Below the pieces are notes generated by a model that was not told the DNA's origin, did no database searches, and saw only the letters and a list, made by a program, of their open reading frames with translations. Made by a program: the position numbers and the translations under genes. A stretch of 64,000 nt of DNA from Camarhynchus parvulus. Taxonomy: Eukaryota; Chordata; Aves; Passeriformes; Thraupidae. The first letter of the stretch is position 1. Each line of letters opens with the position of its first letter. Below are positions 1 to 14,178 of the stretch, piece by piece. The DNA lies in the NCBI RefSeq assembly GCF_901933205.1, contig NC_044576.1, positions 13,487,024 to 13,551,023 on the forward strand, read 5' to 3'.

Positions 1-509
1 GACTGATATGCTTGAGCTTTTAGGAGATGACCTCATCACAACCCTATCTGACTCTTGGACCACACTCTGGCTGATGTTAGTGAAGGGAAGGATTATTTTT
101 TGTAATGCTCTGGTGTTCTTGACCTGCCAATATTTCAAGCACACAATCTCTCTTTTAGCACAACAGGAAAGGCAGGATTCAGCTGCTTAAATCCAACTTT
201 CTAAAGCTGTTTTAGCCTCTCTACAGTTTCCATGCCTGTTCTCCCATGGTGGCTTCAAAAATACTTATATCTCCTATGTAAGATACTTATCTGTCATCCC
301 TACAGGGGTCTGCTGTCACTTTAGAGTATCAAAAATGGCACTAGACTACTATTTTTGGGCATTTGCATTGTTTCCAAAGTGATTAGAAATATTAGTGCAT
401 TCATTTTACCTTTCCTTTAGTTCCTGACCTGACTCCATCTAACTGCAGCAACACTAAAATAACCAAACCCTAGCATTCATTCATTTGATGATAAAATGTT
501 ACATGATGT

Positions 510-533
510 ATTTGCATCACATTTTATGTGATG
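510..533. repeat. Short inverted repeat with overlapping octamer motif
   Basis: CATCACAT (515-522) and ATGTGATG (526-533) are perfect inverted arms around a TTT loop. ATTTGCAT, the POU-factor octamer consensus, overlaps the left arm at 510-517. The match is seen directly. Any regulatory role is unproven, and short motifs of this kind occur by chance. Confidence 0.35.
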
Positions 534-1471
534 AAGTCATGGTTCTTTAGTTGTTCCTTGCTGCAAGATGCACTCCTGAGAAGATCACAGTAACAAATCA
601 TCTTTGTCTTCCCTGGCAGTGGCCCTTGCGACCACATTTATCTCTAACAGCTGGGGAACTTTTCATGGGTCAGTGAATCAGCAAAGCCCGGCCTTATCTT
701 AACCCAGCACACAAACACTGCCAAGCCTGCTGTGAAAACTGTGGGACACCCAACCACAGCCAAAACAAGCAATAAATATAAAATCAGCCATGACAGTTCT
801 TTCCAACTTGTAAACAAACATGTGCAAAGTTCCAGGTAGATCCTATGATAGCGATAGTTTGCCACTGATTTTTTCCTCCAGAAACATTGCAGTGACAGAC
901 AGTTTCCAGACAGAAGAATTATAATTGGACCTTTGTTTCATGGCTAAAAATTGACATAAATTCTAACCATGATACTTAAGACTACTACTATTTCAATGGG
1001 AATAACTCACCAAAATGACTGAGCACATGAGGCATACTGTGTCTTAAGGTCCAAGAAAAAAAAAATCACCCATAGGTACATAAGAATAGACAAAAGCTGA
1101 CCAAGAGTTTTACGAATGCCATATTAAATGCATTTTTCCTTTCTAACAAAATTCAACATACGAACAACTCCTGTGCTTAGCAGTGGTGTCATCTGATTAT
1201 GAGATCCATTGTATTAGAAAAGAGGAATTACAAGAAGATCTGCTCCAGCAGTGCTTCTATTTTCAAAAGAAAAACAGAAAAAAATCCTTTGAAAATAAAA
1301 CCCTAGCCCTATTGATCCACTAAGAATCTAAGACAATCGTGATCCTACTGTCAGATATCATGGTGTTACATTCTGCTGAATGGCATTTTATTGAATAGAT
1401 TGAATAGATAACACAAAAGCCAGCATCTAATTATTGAAGCTTCCATATATCTGAACCCACAAATGAAAATT

Positions 1472-1551
1472 CAAAAAAAAACACCACCCCCCCAAAAAAA
1501 CCCAAAAAAAACCAAAAATACAAAAACCAAAACAAACCCAAAACAAACCCA
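1472..1551. repeat. A/C-rich low-complexity tract
   Basis: About 80 bases are made almost entirely of A and C runs (A8-9, C7, then repeated CAAAAA/CCAAA units). It may be a degenerated retroposon tail or simple-sequence expansion. No coding or RNA feature adjoins it. Confidence 0.7.
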
Positions 1552-4500
1552 GAGGTAATAAACAAGTTGTCACAATAATTTCTTCGATTCCATGGAGGCA
1601 TTAATTACATACAGTGCCTTTTACCATTCACCAGAGAATTTTCAAGGGTTTTACAAATTTTAAGTCTTACAAAGGGATCATTTGCTCACTATTACTGAAA
1701 GATACACACATTTCAGGTGCAAAGTAGCAGCTGGTTAACTGGCACACTGCAACATTACAGAAAAGGTTAGGGCAGAAGGTGGAGAAGAACGCCTTAGTAC
1801 ATGGAGATTGTAGAGAAATCCATAGAGGCAGAATGCAATCACCTGAACTGGACTGAGGCCAGAGCTCCAGCAATAACACCCCTTCTTATCTGAAAAATGC
1901 ATTGGGAGCATTAATGGCTAAAATTACATGGGCTTCATGACAATCATATACTTCTTTTTAACAGAAGAATTTTAGGAAAGAGGCATCACCTTTTTCCTCT
2001 TGTATTTTTAATATAGTGAAATGTAGTCCACATAATCCCTGCCCAAAGAACATATGAGGATGTTTTATAAGAAATATCAATGAAAGAACCAACGCTGAAG
2101 AAGAGTCTTTCTCCCTATCCTAATACACATATGACCCACACGTGTCTATTCTTCTCTCTTGACAGCTGGAATTACAGTGGGTTATGAACCAAACATGTTA
2201 TGGACTTCTGCTTAAAATGGCTAAACTTTCCAAGAGTAAAATGGTTGAATGCATGACTGCTACAATGTCCTTAACGTAAATAATATTTACTGCATCACAG
2301 TCTAGATTGGACTCTTGAGTTCATGTCCTTGTCTTGGTATGTGAAATGATGACATCTGACAATAAAGGACCCTGTTATGTGGAAGCTCTCTCAAAGAGGT
2401 ATCTTATGAGCTAGCAGTTCATGACACAATGATTCTTTACACTTTAGAAGCTCTTTACTGTTTACACGTTCTTCAAATGCTCTAAATACATACATCAAGA
2501 TCTCTACACAATGGCAATGGTAAAAAGAGAAAGATTGTGAGCAATGCAGCTGTTCTCCAAAGTTTTATCTGTCTCCTTTTATTTACCTTTTAAAACCAGC
2601 CTCGTTTTCCTATCTGGGGGAGGGGTGTAAAAAGGTCCATGAGATATATTGCCAAAAATGTATTGCCTATATTCATGGAAGCAGGTAGAACATATCTATT
2701 CAAGAAAAGTATGACTCTTGTTAAATAGTTTGGGACAAAAATTACTAAAATCATTCCTTATGCCTCATCTGACTTTAATAGAAGCATATATCAGCACTGC
2801 TCACTTAGATAAAGAGCTTTTCCTGTGAGCTTAAACACAAGAATACTGCCAATGATCTGAAAGCAACACTGCAGATTTTATCTCACCTTATTTCTTTAAT
2901 GGTACTGCCTAAATATTTACTCTTCCTATCATAATAAAATAAGCTCTTTCTACCCTTCAACTAACACTGTGGACATGAATCACAGACATTTATTACATGG
3001 AATGCAGATATTTGACTTGCCTTTCTGCTTCAGTGTCTCCATCTTAGTTCCTTAGAGAACAAATGCTATGTCAGGTTTCATAATTATAACTTGAGATGAG
3101 AACAATGCATCTGAGAGTGAAAAAATATTGAAAAATTCAAACCACCCACACCATGCCTTTTTTTGTTGTACAGAGTTCCCTTACAGCCAGTGGACAAGAT
3201 GCTTTTGGTAAAGCTGCAAGGAAACAGAATAACTCCATTTAATACTATGTTTGTTACTTGGAAGTATAACTAAGGATACCCACCAATGATTTGGCCCTAT
3301 AAACTACAAAACTGTTACTGGTGAACAAATACCATCTGCTTTTTTTCACCATCAAAACTAAAACAGATGAAAATGGTAACCTTAAAAATGCAGTAAGGGA
3401 AAGGGGTTGTGAAATATTAGGAAACATATGTATTTGCTAAAAGCAAGCAGACTGACCCCGTATTAAATAATTAAGTTTATATTTAAAGAGACTTATGACA
3501 GTGTGTATCTATTCATAGCAACACACTTAAATGGATATATCCACATTTTATCATCTAGATTAAATGATCATGAATACAGACCTTTAAAATATGAACTTAT
3601 GTACATTAATACACCGTAATTTCATTTTATTTATATCATATGCAGTGTAAAAATGTGTAGTCTTAACATATTTTCTCAAATCACATTTGCTTTGCATCCC
3701 TAAGTTTGAAAAATGAAACAGTTGGAAGCACAATTCATATACCTATAAACCAAAGAGGGGTACAGTTTTAAATAATTATGTCAAGAGATGACAACTCTAC
3801 TCTTTGTAGAAGCACAGATGAATAATTACAAAGCCGGGACACAATTAAGCAATTTTGACTGTCGTATTCTTGAGCTGTCTTTCTGATGTGAAATGCTGTC
3901 GTGCCCAGAAACACACTTCACACTGGACAGGCATCTTCCACTTTGAGCTACACTTATGCCAGTGAAATGAGGTCATGGTCTGGTCATTAAACAAGGCTTC
4001 CTCATCTGGCTCAATGCTTCTTATCCACACAGACTTCCCCAGTCTTTATTAAAAGCAGGCATGATACAATGTTCAATATTTTGACAAAAGAAAACATAAA
4101 CATAACAGAATAATGAAGTTTAGCTCACCTACATAGTGAGAAGGAATACTGTATTGTAACATTAAACTGTTTTCTAATAAATGATTGTATCTTTCCATAA
4201 GACAGTCATATCACAAACAGATGCATTTCCAACAAAAGATGAAATGAAGCAAAGCACAAGAAAGTGTAGTGTTCTGTTAAATAAAATAGGGAATAATGAA
4301 AGTAAAAAAAAATTATACAAAATAAAATATTTATGACTTAGTGATGACTGGTGACTGCTAGATTTCGCATTTGAGTCAACACAAGCTAGTCAGATGGAAA
4401 TTTCTTGCTTTTATTCTCATTTTGTGTATTTTTTTCTTGGTGTGGTATTTTGCTCTCCCAAGTATTTCATGGCAAGACTAAAATGAAAACAACTCCCCAC

Positions 4501-6783
4501 ATCACAGCCCCATCAGTCTGCCTTTTATGCTGAATAAGCCACACCATCTCCTGCTTATCATAATGGGGAGAAAAAAGCCACATAATTTAAGGTTTTTTGT
4601 TGGTTTATTGTTTTTAGGGTTTTTTTCCTGGAAAAAGCAGATCTGAAAGGCCCACTGTTGTTACTAAACCTGGCAGAAGATTTTCATGTGGCATCCACCA
4701 ACATAAATACTAATCACTGCATCTCCTTTCCTGGTAAGCATAGGCTGATACAGTGACTGCTGCCTTAGGTGAAAGGAAAAAAAAACATTATTGGGAAGTC
4801 ATTATCATCAAGGTCTTATATATCACTATGTCAACTTATTAAGTTTTTCTGATGACCAATACTGGATATGCTGCAATCTTCCTCTGAGTTTGGATCAAGG
4901 TGTAATCTCTAACTAGTTTCAGAAAGCTTAAACTATACTACCAGTACCTGCCTGTTAAATCTGGCTAAAGCTGGTCAAAAATATTGACAGCTATGTGGGA
5001 GTGGAACTGATGAACAGAGAACACGAGATCCAGGAAACAGGAAGGCTAGAGAATAAAAAGCCATTATGTATGCAATGTATAACACATGACAGAACTCAAA
5101 AGTACAGTTATTGTGCACATCATCTGTGTGATTTATGGAGGAATGTTGCTTGCTGTGGTCTTCAAGCAGAGCTGTCAATAGCTGTACACATACTTAGCAG
5201 CATTTCAAAGCATATATGCAGAGAAAATTCTATGAGTCTTCTCAGACATACAAAGAGTTTGCATGCATGTGTACTGTAAGCATGAATATCCTGGGAAATA
5301 AGCACAAATTCTAAGCAATTTGGAGCGCTTTACAATACCTGCATCAAATTTAATATTTATTTTAAATTAGCCACTTCTGTGATATGTATATAATACTGTA
5401 TGATGAGGGTAATTTCATAGCACCTTAAGAAGCATTAATTCATGCCATAAAAATAATTTACAATGATTTTACCATCAGTAATTTGTACTGTACCATTTAT
5501 AAAGAAGAATAAAACTCTTTAGTATGACAATAACAACAGTAAATTGGAGCCTTCTGCAAATTTTCTGAAATAAATGTATGGTTTATCATAAGACTTAGTG
5601 GGTAAATAATTCAAAACTATACAAAAGGTTCATTTGTAGATATAAAAGTTAAAGATGTTATCCCTAAATTTGTTAAGTAATTTACCCTTAGCTATTGACT
5701 TAAAAAGAGGTTTAATCCAGAAAAGTAACTTCAAGTTTGAGAGACACTTTTTTTCTCTTGCACTATTAAGTTGGATGCAATTCGCGGAGTAGAGTCTTAA
5801 ATGAAAAATCTAACTGTTAGGTAAATTTTTAAAAAACTTCACCAGATCCAAAATCTGATTAGATAAGAAGGATTGTAAAAGATGACATACATATGCTACA
5901 CCTAACACAATTCAGCTGTTGCATTTGGCCAGATTCAAAGGTAGTTTTCTGTGAATAGGATCTCTACCACAGCTTAAAAATAACTTATTCCATTCACTAC
6001 ATATATGAAGCTGAAATGACTAAAGGCAGTGGTAAACAATATATCAAAGCAATGTTTGTATCAGGACTGTAAACATTTTAGTAGTTATAAATTAATCAGT
6101 CTGAATTAATTTGTAATACACTGCAATTGTACTCATGATAATGCATTTATCCAGCAACAATGTTATGCTACCAAACAGTGCATTTCCATAACCACTACAT
6201 TATTATTCAGCATTATTGGAAATCTGCAATAAATTATTGATGGTATATTTTATAGAAAAAGCAGCAAATAGAAAGCAAGTAGACTAAAAACTTGAGCAGA
6301 GTTTCAGGAAAGATCTGCAGTACTAAAGCACTCTGAGCACACCACAGATTGCTGTTATCAAGTACTGATCAACAATGGAAAAAGAAGGCAAAGTGGAGAA
6401 TTCAGATTCTCATTCTGATTGCTTCAGCAGGATGCCCAGAGTTGATGGGCATGAAGCTGTATGAAATGCTCAGATTACTGAAACTGTCTCACTGATGCTG
6501 TCAATGTTTATTAGCAGGACACCACATTAAGTAACATCATACAACATTAGAATCAACCAGTTCACAAAATCCAGTAAACACCATAGGTGTGAGCTCTGCA
6601 ACAGAAGTTTAACATACAAGGCAGGGGACAACTTATCAGAAAAAATTGCATTCTTTCACAAAAGTGTATCACATAGTTACATTTCCTTGGACAGTGTAAA
6701 AATATTCTTTTAAGCTCAGTGACACATATTAGTTACTTTGAGGTTGAAACCAGAAATTTGATAACATAGCCTCAGCCCATTAG

Positions 6784-6804
6784 ACAGGTACCTGAGGTAC
6801 CTGT
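6784..6804. repeat. Perfect 9-bp palindrome with 3-nt loop
   Basis: ACAGGTACC (6784-6792), TGA, GGTACCTGT (6796-6804). It lies 185 bases beyond the donor of the LRMDA exon at 6989-7115, inside the following intron, so it could form a hairpin in the pre-mRNA. Function unknown. Confidence 0.5.
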
Positions 6805-6988
6805 AAATTTCTATATTAAAACACAGAAAAATTACTAAGGCTTTTGTCCCCCATCTGACCACATTTATCATTTGAAAGGTTTCACCTCCTTTTTTACCTT
6901 AGCAAAAGATGCAGCCAGGCTCTTGGAGTTATTTAAAAATAGTGTTAATGAATCATATTATTGTTCCCACTTTCATTTATTCTCCTAC

Positions 6989-7115
6989 CTTTGCATCCTT
7001 GGGCTTAACCACTTTCATGAAGGCACCTCTTATCAAGGCTTCCTCTCTCTCCCTCCTGGTTACTTTCCGAGTATCGAGAAATTTCAGGTTTGTCAATTTG
7101 TGCAGGACAAAATAT
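6989..7115 (-). CDS. LRMDA: LRMDA internal coding exon: LRR cap and C-terminal conserved segment
   Basis: This 127-nt exon reads 7115 to 6989. Its first base (A, 7115) completes an AGA Arg codon split from the exon at 15900, and 42 full codons follow, starting [14 protein letters not shown] and continuing through [13 protein letters not shown] to [12 protein letters not shown]. The acceptor is ...TATCTGTCAG|ATAT and the donor is GCAAAG|GTAGGA (6988 downward), leaving phase 0. Reading on past the donor meets a stop after three codons (VGE), as expected for intron. The pattern YxxFVLxKLxNLKFLDxxxVTxxEREEA is the LRR-cap motif that closes several intracellular LRR proteins, and I recognise it as LRMDA. 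In human this gene is mutated in oculocutaneous albinism type 7, and the protein acts in melanocyte differentiation and pigment organelle biogenesis. The exon carries no frameshift or stop. Confidence 0.95.
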
Positions 7116-8128
7116 CTGACAGATACCAAAATACACACAGTTAAAATCCAGTAATGCACAAAGACATACTCACAGACTCAACGACTAAAAATGACAGCCA
7201 AAAATAACCACAGCCTTTGTCTCCTCTCTGTATTCACCTTTTTCATGCAACGTAGCTTATGTGCAAAGTTATAATACTTACTTTATTCTCTCAAATGGAG
7301 CCAAAACTATTTAATAGTGGTGGATCAAACACAATAATCCCCATGGGCGTGTATGTTCTCTCTGTATGTTAGTGAGGTATAAAGCATACCAAGGAACAGA
7401 ATAACTTGGAAATTGTTTTGCATTGCCTGTTTGGGAAAAGGAATTTTGAGTGATACCAGAGATTCCAACCCACACTGTGGGAGAAAATCAATCTGAGATA
7501 TGGGAAATTGCCAGCCAACTTCTCTGCAAGAACTCTTTCCATTTGCAAACACTTCTTTGGATTTTTTATTTTATTTTCCTAAAAACACAATGATCAGCAT
7601 TTGGAAGGAGAATTCCAATTTGGTCCCACCAGAGAGACAAGGCGGCCTTACAGAATAGAGATTCCAGCTCAGGATTAAGTGCAGAAGCACACATGGAAAG
7701 ACTATTTAGGGAAATATATTTTAAGAATTCTGAGTTCTTATTAGAATTCATCAGTATTATGTCCTATTTATCATTTCTACTAGAAGGATAGCAGCTTTCC
7801 AACCTCAGAAAAAGACTACTGGCTTCTCACTTGTGGAGGGAGAGAACATGGCAGAGCAAAACCAAAGCAAGGCACAACCACGGCAAATCCAAATATCTAA
7901 TCACCTCAAGTACAAATCATTTGCATTTAGTCAACCAAATGTGAAGCAGACGCTGCAAAGTGAGGGCAATACCAGACTTTTCCTGGCAGGGGGTAGAAAG
8001 GTGACGATAATGTTCCCCAGCCTAGCTGCTCTGCATAAACCCCAAGTCAGTCAGAGAGCTCCATCTCATACCGATCCCCTCTGGCCCTGGGAGGAAGAAA
8101 TTAAAGAAACAGAAACTCTGCGTAACAT

Positions 8129-8167
8129 TAAAAAAAAAAAAACAAAAAAAACAACACAAAAACCCCC
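8129..8167. repeat. A-rich low-complexity run
   Basis: Long A runs are broken by single C residues and end in a C5. It resembles the other A/C tracts at 1472, 18001, 33249 and 40269. Confidence 0.6.
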
Positions 8168-11100
8168 AATGTTTCAAAAGCTAAAAGTTTATCTTATGAT
8201 ACTGTTGTAAAAACCAGATAAATATGTGAAAATTACAGTAATGCTCCCCCTTCTAAAACCAAGCAAAATTTAATGGTGCAAATAAAGCTTTCCATCAAGT
8301 ACACCATTCCTCTGAAGCAACACCTTCATAAATTGTTAACAACTTATCTGACAATACTCAGTTCTGAAATGCTCAGACAATTTAAATGTGAATCCTCAAT
8401 CTATGGCTCTCAATTATACCAGTAGAAGAAAAAGAGTCACTTCACAAAACAGAACATCTCCTAAGACCATTTTTTTAAACAACAGCTACAGACCTGTGAG
8501 ACAGACACATTCTCAGACTCATTCCAGCTTTCCTGGCTGCCCTTCCAGTCCTCCCTGGCATTTTGCTGGCCCTTATCTTTCACTGGAGGAGAAGCTATCC
8601 ATCTTGCATTACTGGCAGAAAAGCTCTGATGACAACAGATTCTTTCAAATGAAGACATGTACAGAAGGAAACAATATGTCAAGAGTGAAGAAGAGTGAAG
8701 CTAAAAATGAGTAAAGACACCCACTAAGTGTAGGGTGAGAAAAGATGAATATTCAGGTGAAGAAAACATCGGTATTAGAAAATCAGCAAATGTTTAATGA
8801 TGGAATGAAATATGCCATTGAAAAGCAGGCTGCAACAAAAATGACAACAGAATAAGACAGCACTGTCATCTATGCTGACTTTGGATCACAGCCCTAATGT
8901 CAGTCTCTCAATCATTTCAAAAGAGCTTAAAATTATAATAGCATTCCTTGATACAAATGTATTTTTGTATTTTTAAGCCATCCTGACTGCATTTCAAAAA
9001 ACAGAATTAGCACTAGTACTTGTCAATTCCAGAAACAAAACCAAAAAACCCTACCCACACAAATTAAATGGCAAACTACTCCACAAGTCACAGTTTGGGG
9101 TTGGCTCTTTTTTTCAAACTTGCACTCCCTTAAGCAGAGCAAATACTAAAAAGTAGGTACCATAAATATTATCCCACTGGTAGAAGGAGGGTATAGGTGC
9201 AATTAATTTTTTTAAAAGGCAATTAAAAATTCAATCTCATTTATTAATATACTTTTTACAAAATGTGACACAAAAGGTAATTATGCTATTTGAAAATAAT
9301 GCAATACATTCATATTAAAAGGTTGAGGAAAAATAGCAAGCTTCCTGGATTTATTTTAGCTAGAAATATGAAGATGCAGGTTCAATCTAAATGTAACACA
9401 AGTTTGCCATAAAAAATACAGGAAAGGATTACCGAAGCCTGGGAATGAACACTCTACAATATCAATTCAACCCTTGTAAATTTAATCCAGGGTTATTTGT
9501 TGCACAAAATCTCTTTACTGTGATGTATGACTTAGTTACTAAGGTTATCACAGCAGTATCCTAAAGTTGCATAGTACATAAAACATTTCGGTTAACAATG
9601 CAGGGAGGTTAACTCCCACAGATAACCTACTATCAGAGGGTTAGAGCAGATGACATGCCTCTGTCAGCTCTCAGGAGCTATTGATGGTTCAATCAGTTTG
9701 TTTTGAAGGTAAAGTACAACAAAAGGGCATTAAACTTATTCAAACTGTCAACAGGGACTATGGAATGTTGCTTGCAGGTAAGTAATTTTGGGTGTTTTAA
9801 GACTATTATCAAACACCAATGGCTGCAGAAAAAGACAGCTACTAATAACGCAGAACACAGCCATCATAAAATACTTTATGGCAGGCACTGGGACCCATAA
9901 ATTGCATGACACATTGCACCTGTTTCAGACTTGTAAAATCACTAGTTAAAGGCATACTGGTTAATGAAGAAAGATCCATCTACTAAATTCTACATTTAGT
10001 TTACAAAGGTTTATTTAGATTAGAAGTTGGGGGGCAGGGTCTTCCTATTCCCCTTCCCCCTTTCTTTTTCTTAAAAATTTTAAAACTTAGCCCTGCTCCA
10101 TGTGTTCTGAAATGGCTGTTACTGGGTTTTCACACCTTTGTTCTGGGGTGAAAAAAGGTTATTATCTTCAGTGATGAGGATAAAGGTGAGATTCAAAGAG
10201 AGAAAAGTAAAAATTAGACACACCAGGAAGGTGCTTACAGATTCACCTATCATTGCCTGTAAACTGATCATCTAATTCCTAATGGTTTAACGAAATTATT
10301 TAAGTAAAGTTGCACCTTCTTTTGTTCAGAATCATCTGCCCCATCTTGCCTCTTGGCATGGCTGCCATCAGTCTCATGAAAATAAGCTCATAACAGGTGT
10401 TCATCATACCAACAAGACCATTCAGATATGGAAAACCACTACAGAATATAAAATTTAATGTTATTTACATCTTAGTTTAGTAAAAATTAGAATAAAGAAT
10501 AATTCATTTGCCAATTTTGTATGGGCTGCATGCAATAAACATAATTTAAAGACTTTTCATACAGACCTGCCAGGATATTGGAAAAAAAGGCATATTTGCA
10601 AACTCTTCTGCTGAACCTTTAGTGAAAGACTATTGTAAGAACTAGATTCTCTATAGTATTCCAGTTTGTACTATAATTAACAAAAACTGGAACATAAAAC
10701 TGTACTATACGCATCAATATTTAATTTAAAAAAAACTGCTGCGAAAAATTGAGAAACATCTGCCCACAAGAATGCAGAAGTATCCAGCCCTACCTGTATC
10801 ATACCAGCTCTGTTTCAGAAAGTGTTTACTTTCATTTTTCTGTGCTATTATATTTCCTTTCCCTCACAATCGCAGAACATAAAAAATATGCCTACTTCAA
10901 ACTTTGAAGGACTGATTATGCTCTCAGTTATATTATTATAAACTTAAAAAAAAGTAATCTACTAAGCATTTAAATGGGGAAAGACAAAATAAAAGAAATC
11001 AGAAGAATTGAAACATGTTTATGACAGTGAACTAGTGTCATAAACACTATGTTCTGTGATTGTTTCTTCTGCACCCCCAAAAAATGTACCCTTCTACCTC

Positions 11101-12524
11101 CAAACAGCATACAGCTGGCTACAGAATTTCCTCTCTAACAAAAACATTTGTTAAATACACTGATAAGGAAGACAGGTCATAAACTTAAACCAGCATCTTC
11201 CAGAAGAGAGGCCAGGATGTTGGCATGAAGTTTGTTAGAGGATCACATGAGACCCTGAGCAGCCTTGGCACTGTTTGGTGACGACCACGTAATTCTGAGG
11301 GGCTTGCAAGTCACACAGAAATCCACACCACTTCCAAATATTTTGACACACTCTGCTCTTCTTCAGTGTAGCAAACAACTCTGTGAATTAGAAAAATCTT
11401 TCTTTATATATGTAACAGTAATTATAGTTTTGCCTCAATGTACTGCGTTAGTACAGACAAATTGGGTATTATGGACCTTGATTTATTCGGCTGAACAAAA
11501 ACATGGTAATTGTTCTTGCTCATGAACCCTTCCAGGGGCTAGTCTCAGATGGACCTTGTGTGGCCAGTTGATGTTCAAGCACACTTTTCCTCCCAGGTAC
11601 TGGTGAGATGACAAGGCTTCACTCAAACACTGAAGTAGCACAGGTTCATAGATTATACAGATGTTAAGGAATATCCTAATCATCTAATTAAGTTCATAAA
11701 GAACATATAAAGAATGACCACAGATTTCAATCCCTCCTGCTTAAAGAAAGCCTCAGCAGTAAGTTCACTGGTCCTCATCATTATATATTAGCATTATTTT
11801 CATTACAGAGTGAGGACTTCTAGTCTGCTACTACTTATTGAATATATATATTTATGTCACCATCCAAATGCAAGACTATTTAAAATAAAAAAGCAAATTC
11901 TGTAGCAATTTTTTAAAAAAAGAAATAAAACAAAACTACAATAAAACAAAATGAAACTGCAAGAACACCGAAAATGCTAGAAGACCCATAATTTCTCACA
12001 ATCAAAACTGTGGGATGGGAATAGCTGATTTAGCTTGAAAAGTTAATCCATACAAAACACATGCACTTCCTTTCTTGCTGTTATATCTTAAGAGAACTTC
12101 ATAAGGTTATCATCATTTGCTCCCCCAGCCAAAGATAGCATATCTAGTACATGTAGTTTTAAGCTAATTTAAAATAAACTCCAGCATTTGTTTCCACTTG
12201 CCCTTGTTTCCATGTCAACAGCATTTAATGAATGCATCATTCCAGGAAATGTCAATAAGGAGCAAAGAAGAATGAACAAGCCCTGAAAACTTCACACATG
12301 GAATGAATTCTTCACAATCATATCGCTTTAATGAAAATAGGTGAGGTCACCTGCAGAATTCACAAATGCTTTGTAATACATTGTGACCCAGATGATTTTT
12401 CACAGTTCACTAACACCACGTTTGAAGTTTTGTCTGCAAACAATACAGCCACAGGACTGACCAACTGTGAGTACAACAGAAGCAACCAGCAATTACTGTG
12501 TTGACTTCTGCTACTTTGATCTCT

Positions 12525-12536
12525 GGGTCATGACCT
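12525..12536. promoter_or_regulatory. Nuclear-receptor half-site palindrome (IR0-like)
   Basis: GGGTCATGACCT contains the perfect 10-bp palindrome GGTCATGACC, one base away from the classical palindromic element AGGTCATGACCT bound by thyroid/retinoid receptors. It lies deep in an LRMDA intron. The match is direct; binding is inference only, and one site of this length is not rare in 64 kb. Confidence 0.25.
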
Positions 12537-14178
12537 TTGCTTTCCTGCAATCTTCAAAGCAGAGATTGGAGACTAGGTTATTTTAGAGGACACTGTTTTG
12601 CAACCTATTTTTCTGTGTTTCTTGCTTCCTATTGTAGCCAAAAGCTTTTAAATTTTCCTATCACCATTACATACTAGATATTCTGGTTTCCCTTGCCCTT
12701 ACCACCAAAATATACCTTTGCAAAATATTAACCCAAATATAGAAAGCTTCAAAAATAAGATAAAGAGAACTTAAAGATTATTTTTACTAGTAAGAAACTA
12801 AAGCCATTTTCACAATGATGGAAAAAACCCCATGAGTCTTTAAAATGAACCAAACAGGTTTGCTTATAAAAATATCACAGAAGGGAACTTTCCATTTTCA
12901 TTTCTTTGTCCAAGCAAAAATTCCAATAACCCAGAGATTTTTTTCATCAATTTGTTCTCCTACACATTTTAAATGTAAGAAGGAATAGCAGGGATGGCAA
13001 AAAAAACTTTTCTTCTTCCTTAAAAAAAATCTTATTCAAAAGTTGCTGTAGTTTTTAGACAAAAAATAACTACTTTGAGAAAAAAACCCACAATAATATT
13101 TCAGCATAAAATGTAGTTTTAATGTAAGACTAGAAAAGAGCTCTAGTAATGAAATTATAGGAGTGGTATAGCAATGGATCACCTAAAGGACTAGATCATC
13201 ATTTCTTGACCAAAAGCATAATTTGTATATTTGTCAAGTATTTTTGATAAAACCTAATATTTTTAAAGTAAATAATATTACTTTTAACCTCTGTTTTTAT
13301 GATCACTGTGAATTACTGGACCGTGAATTTTTTAAAAAATTATTTTCCACATTTTTTAACATTAAGATTTTGGGGGGTTAACAGATCTTTTCAGTTTGTT
13401 GGAATTAAAAGATTAAGTAAAGCTTTGATTTCTAGCACCTTTCTCTTTGTGGTTGAGGAATTAAATAGCCTGAACTCTAATTGAACTCAGTAGGAACAAA
13501 ATTAAAGCTCAATGAAAAATGAAGCTCTGGTTCCAATGGTCAGTGCAAAAATTTACAAAAAGAAGTTCCCATTCAGAACAAAACAAAGCTAGTTGTACTT
13601 ATGGAGAAGCACAATGTTTGCATAATTCAAGTTTTTACATAATTCAACTTCACATGAATGTAATCTTTTGATGGTTTCTGATAAAATTCTAAAAAAAATC
13701 TTAGGGAAAAAAAAAGCTATTTCAAACCATGAAAAATGCTGAATCTGGAAGACAAAAGTTGTGTTCAAGATGCTTCAGAATGCATATCGAAAACTCCAGA
13801 TTAGCCACTCAGAGTGAAATTAGAGGAGTACTTGTAATCAGTTCCATCATGTAGGTGATATATATTCCCCTAAAGATAGGCAAATAGATCAATTGATTGA
13901 TCCATGGTTTTGGGTTTTGAATCTAATACTGTCTAGCAAATACATTTCATATAACGTAACAAATAATAATGGAAAAGGATCAGGAAGCTTTCATTATAGC
14001 ACCAGAATCATAAATCATTCAACTAATTAGAAGCCCATTCTTCTTTCTTAAAATTACTTCAATCAGCCTAGTTTATATGGAAAAAAACACCCAGGATTTT
14101 GAAAAATTGAGAGGAAAGAAAATGGAAGCAATGTTGCAGTTTCCAACAAATATATAAGTAGAATCCTTTCACATTTTG

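Larger units (their letters stand above)
1..6988 (-). other. LRMDA: LRMDA intron (part), downstream of the exon at 6989-7115
   Basis: This is non-coding sequence that follows the GT donor (6988-6987) of the exon at 7115-6989. I looked for the C-terminal LRMDA exon, which in vertebrates encodes a conserved tail ending in a YVYYGKNSEGNRF-like stretch, and did not find it on the minus strand. It probably lies beyond position 1. The stretch is AT-rich. It contains an A/C-rich low-complexity tract (1472-1551), a short inverted repeat next to an octamer motif (about 510-533) and a palindrome (6784-6804). The open frames inside it (for example 644-865, 3845-4030 and 4995-5279) resemble no protein I know and look like chance frames. 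Confidence 0.8.

Noticed and set aside
644..865. Hydrophobic minus-strand frame of 73 codons resembling a membrane protein
   Set aside because: The hydrophobicity comes from T-rich codons. There are no homologous motifs and no splice signals with LRMDA phase.
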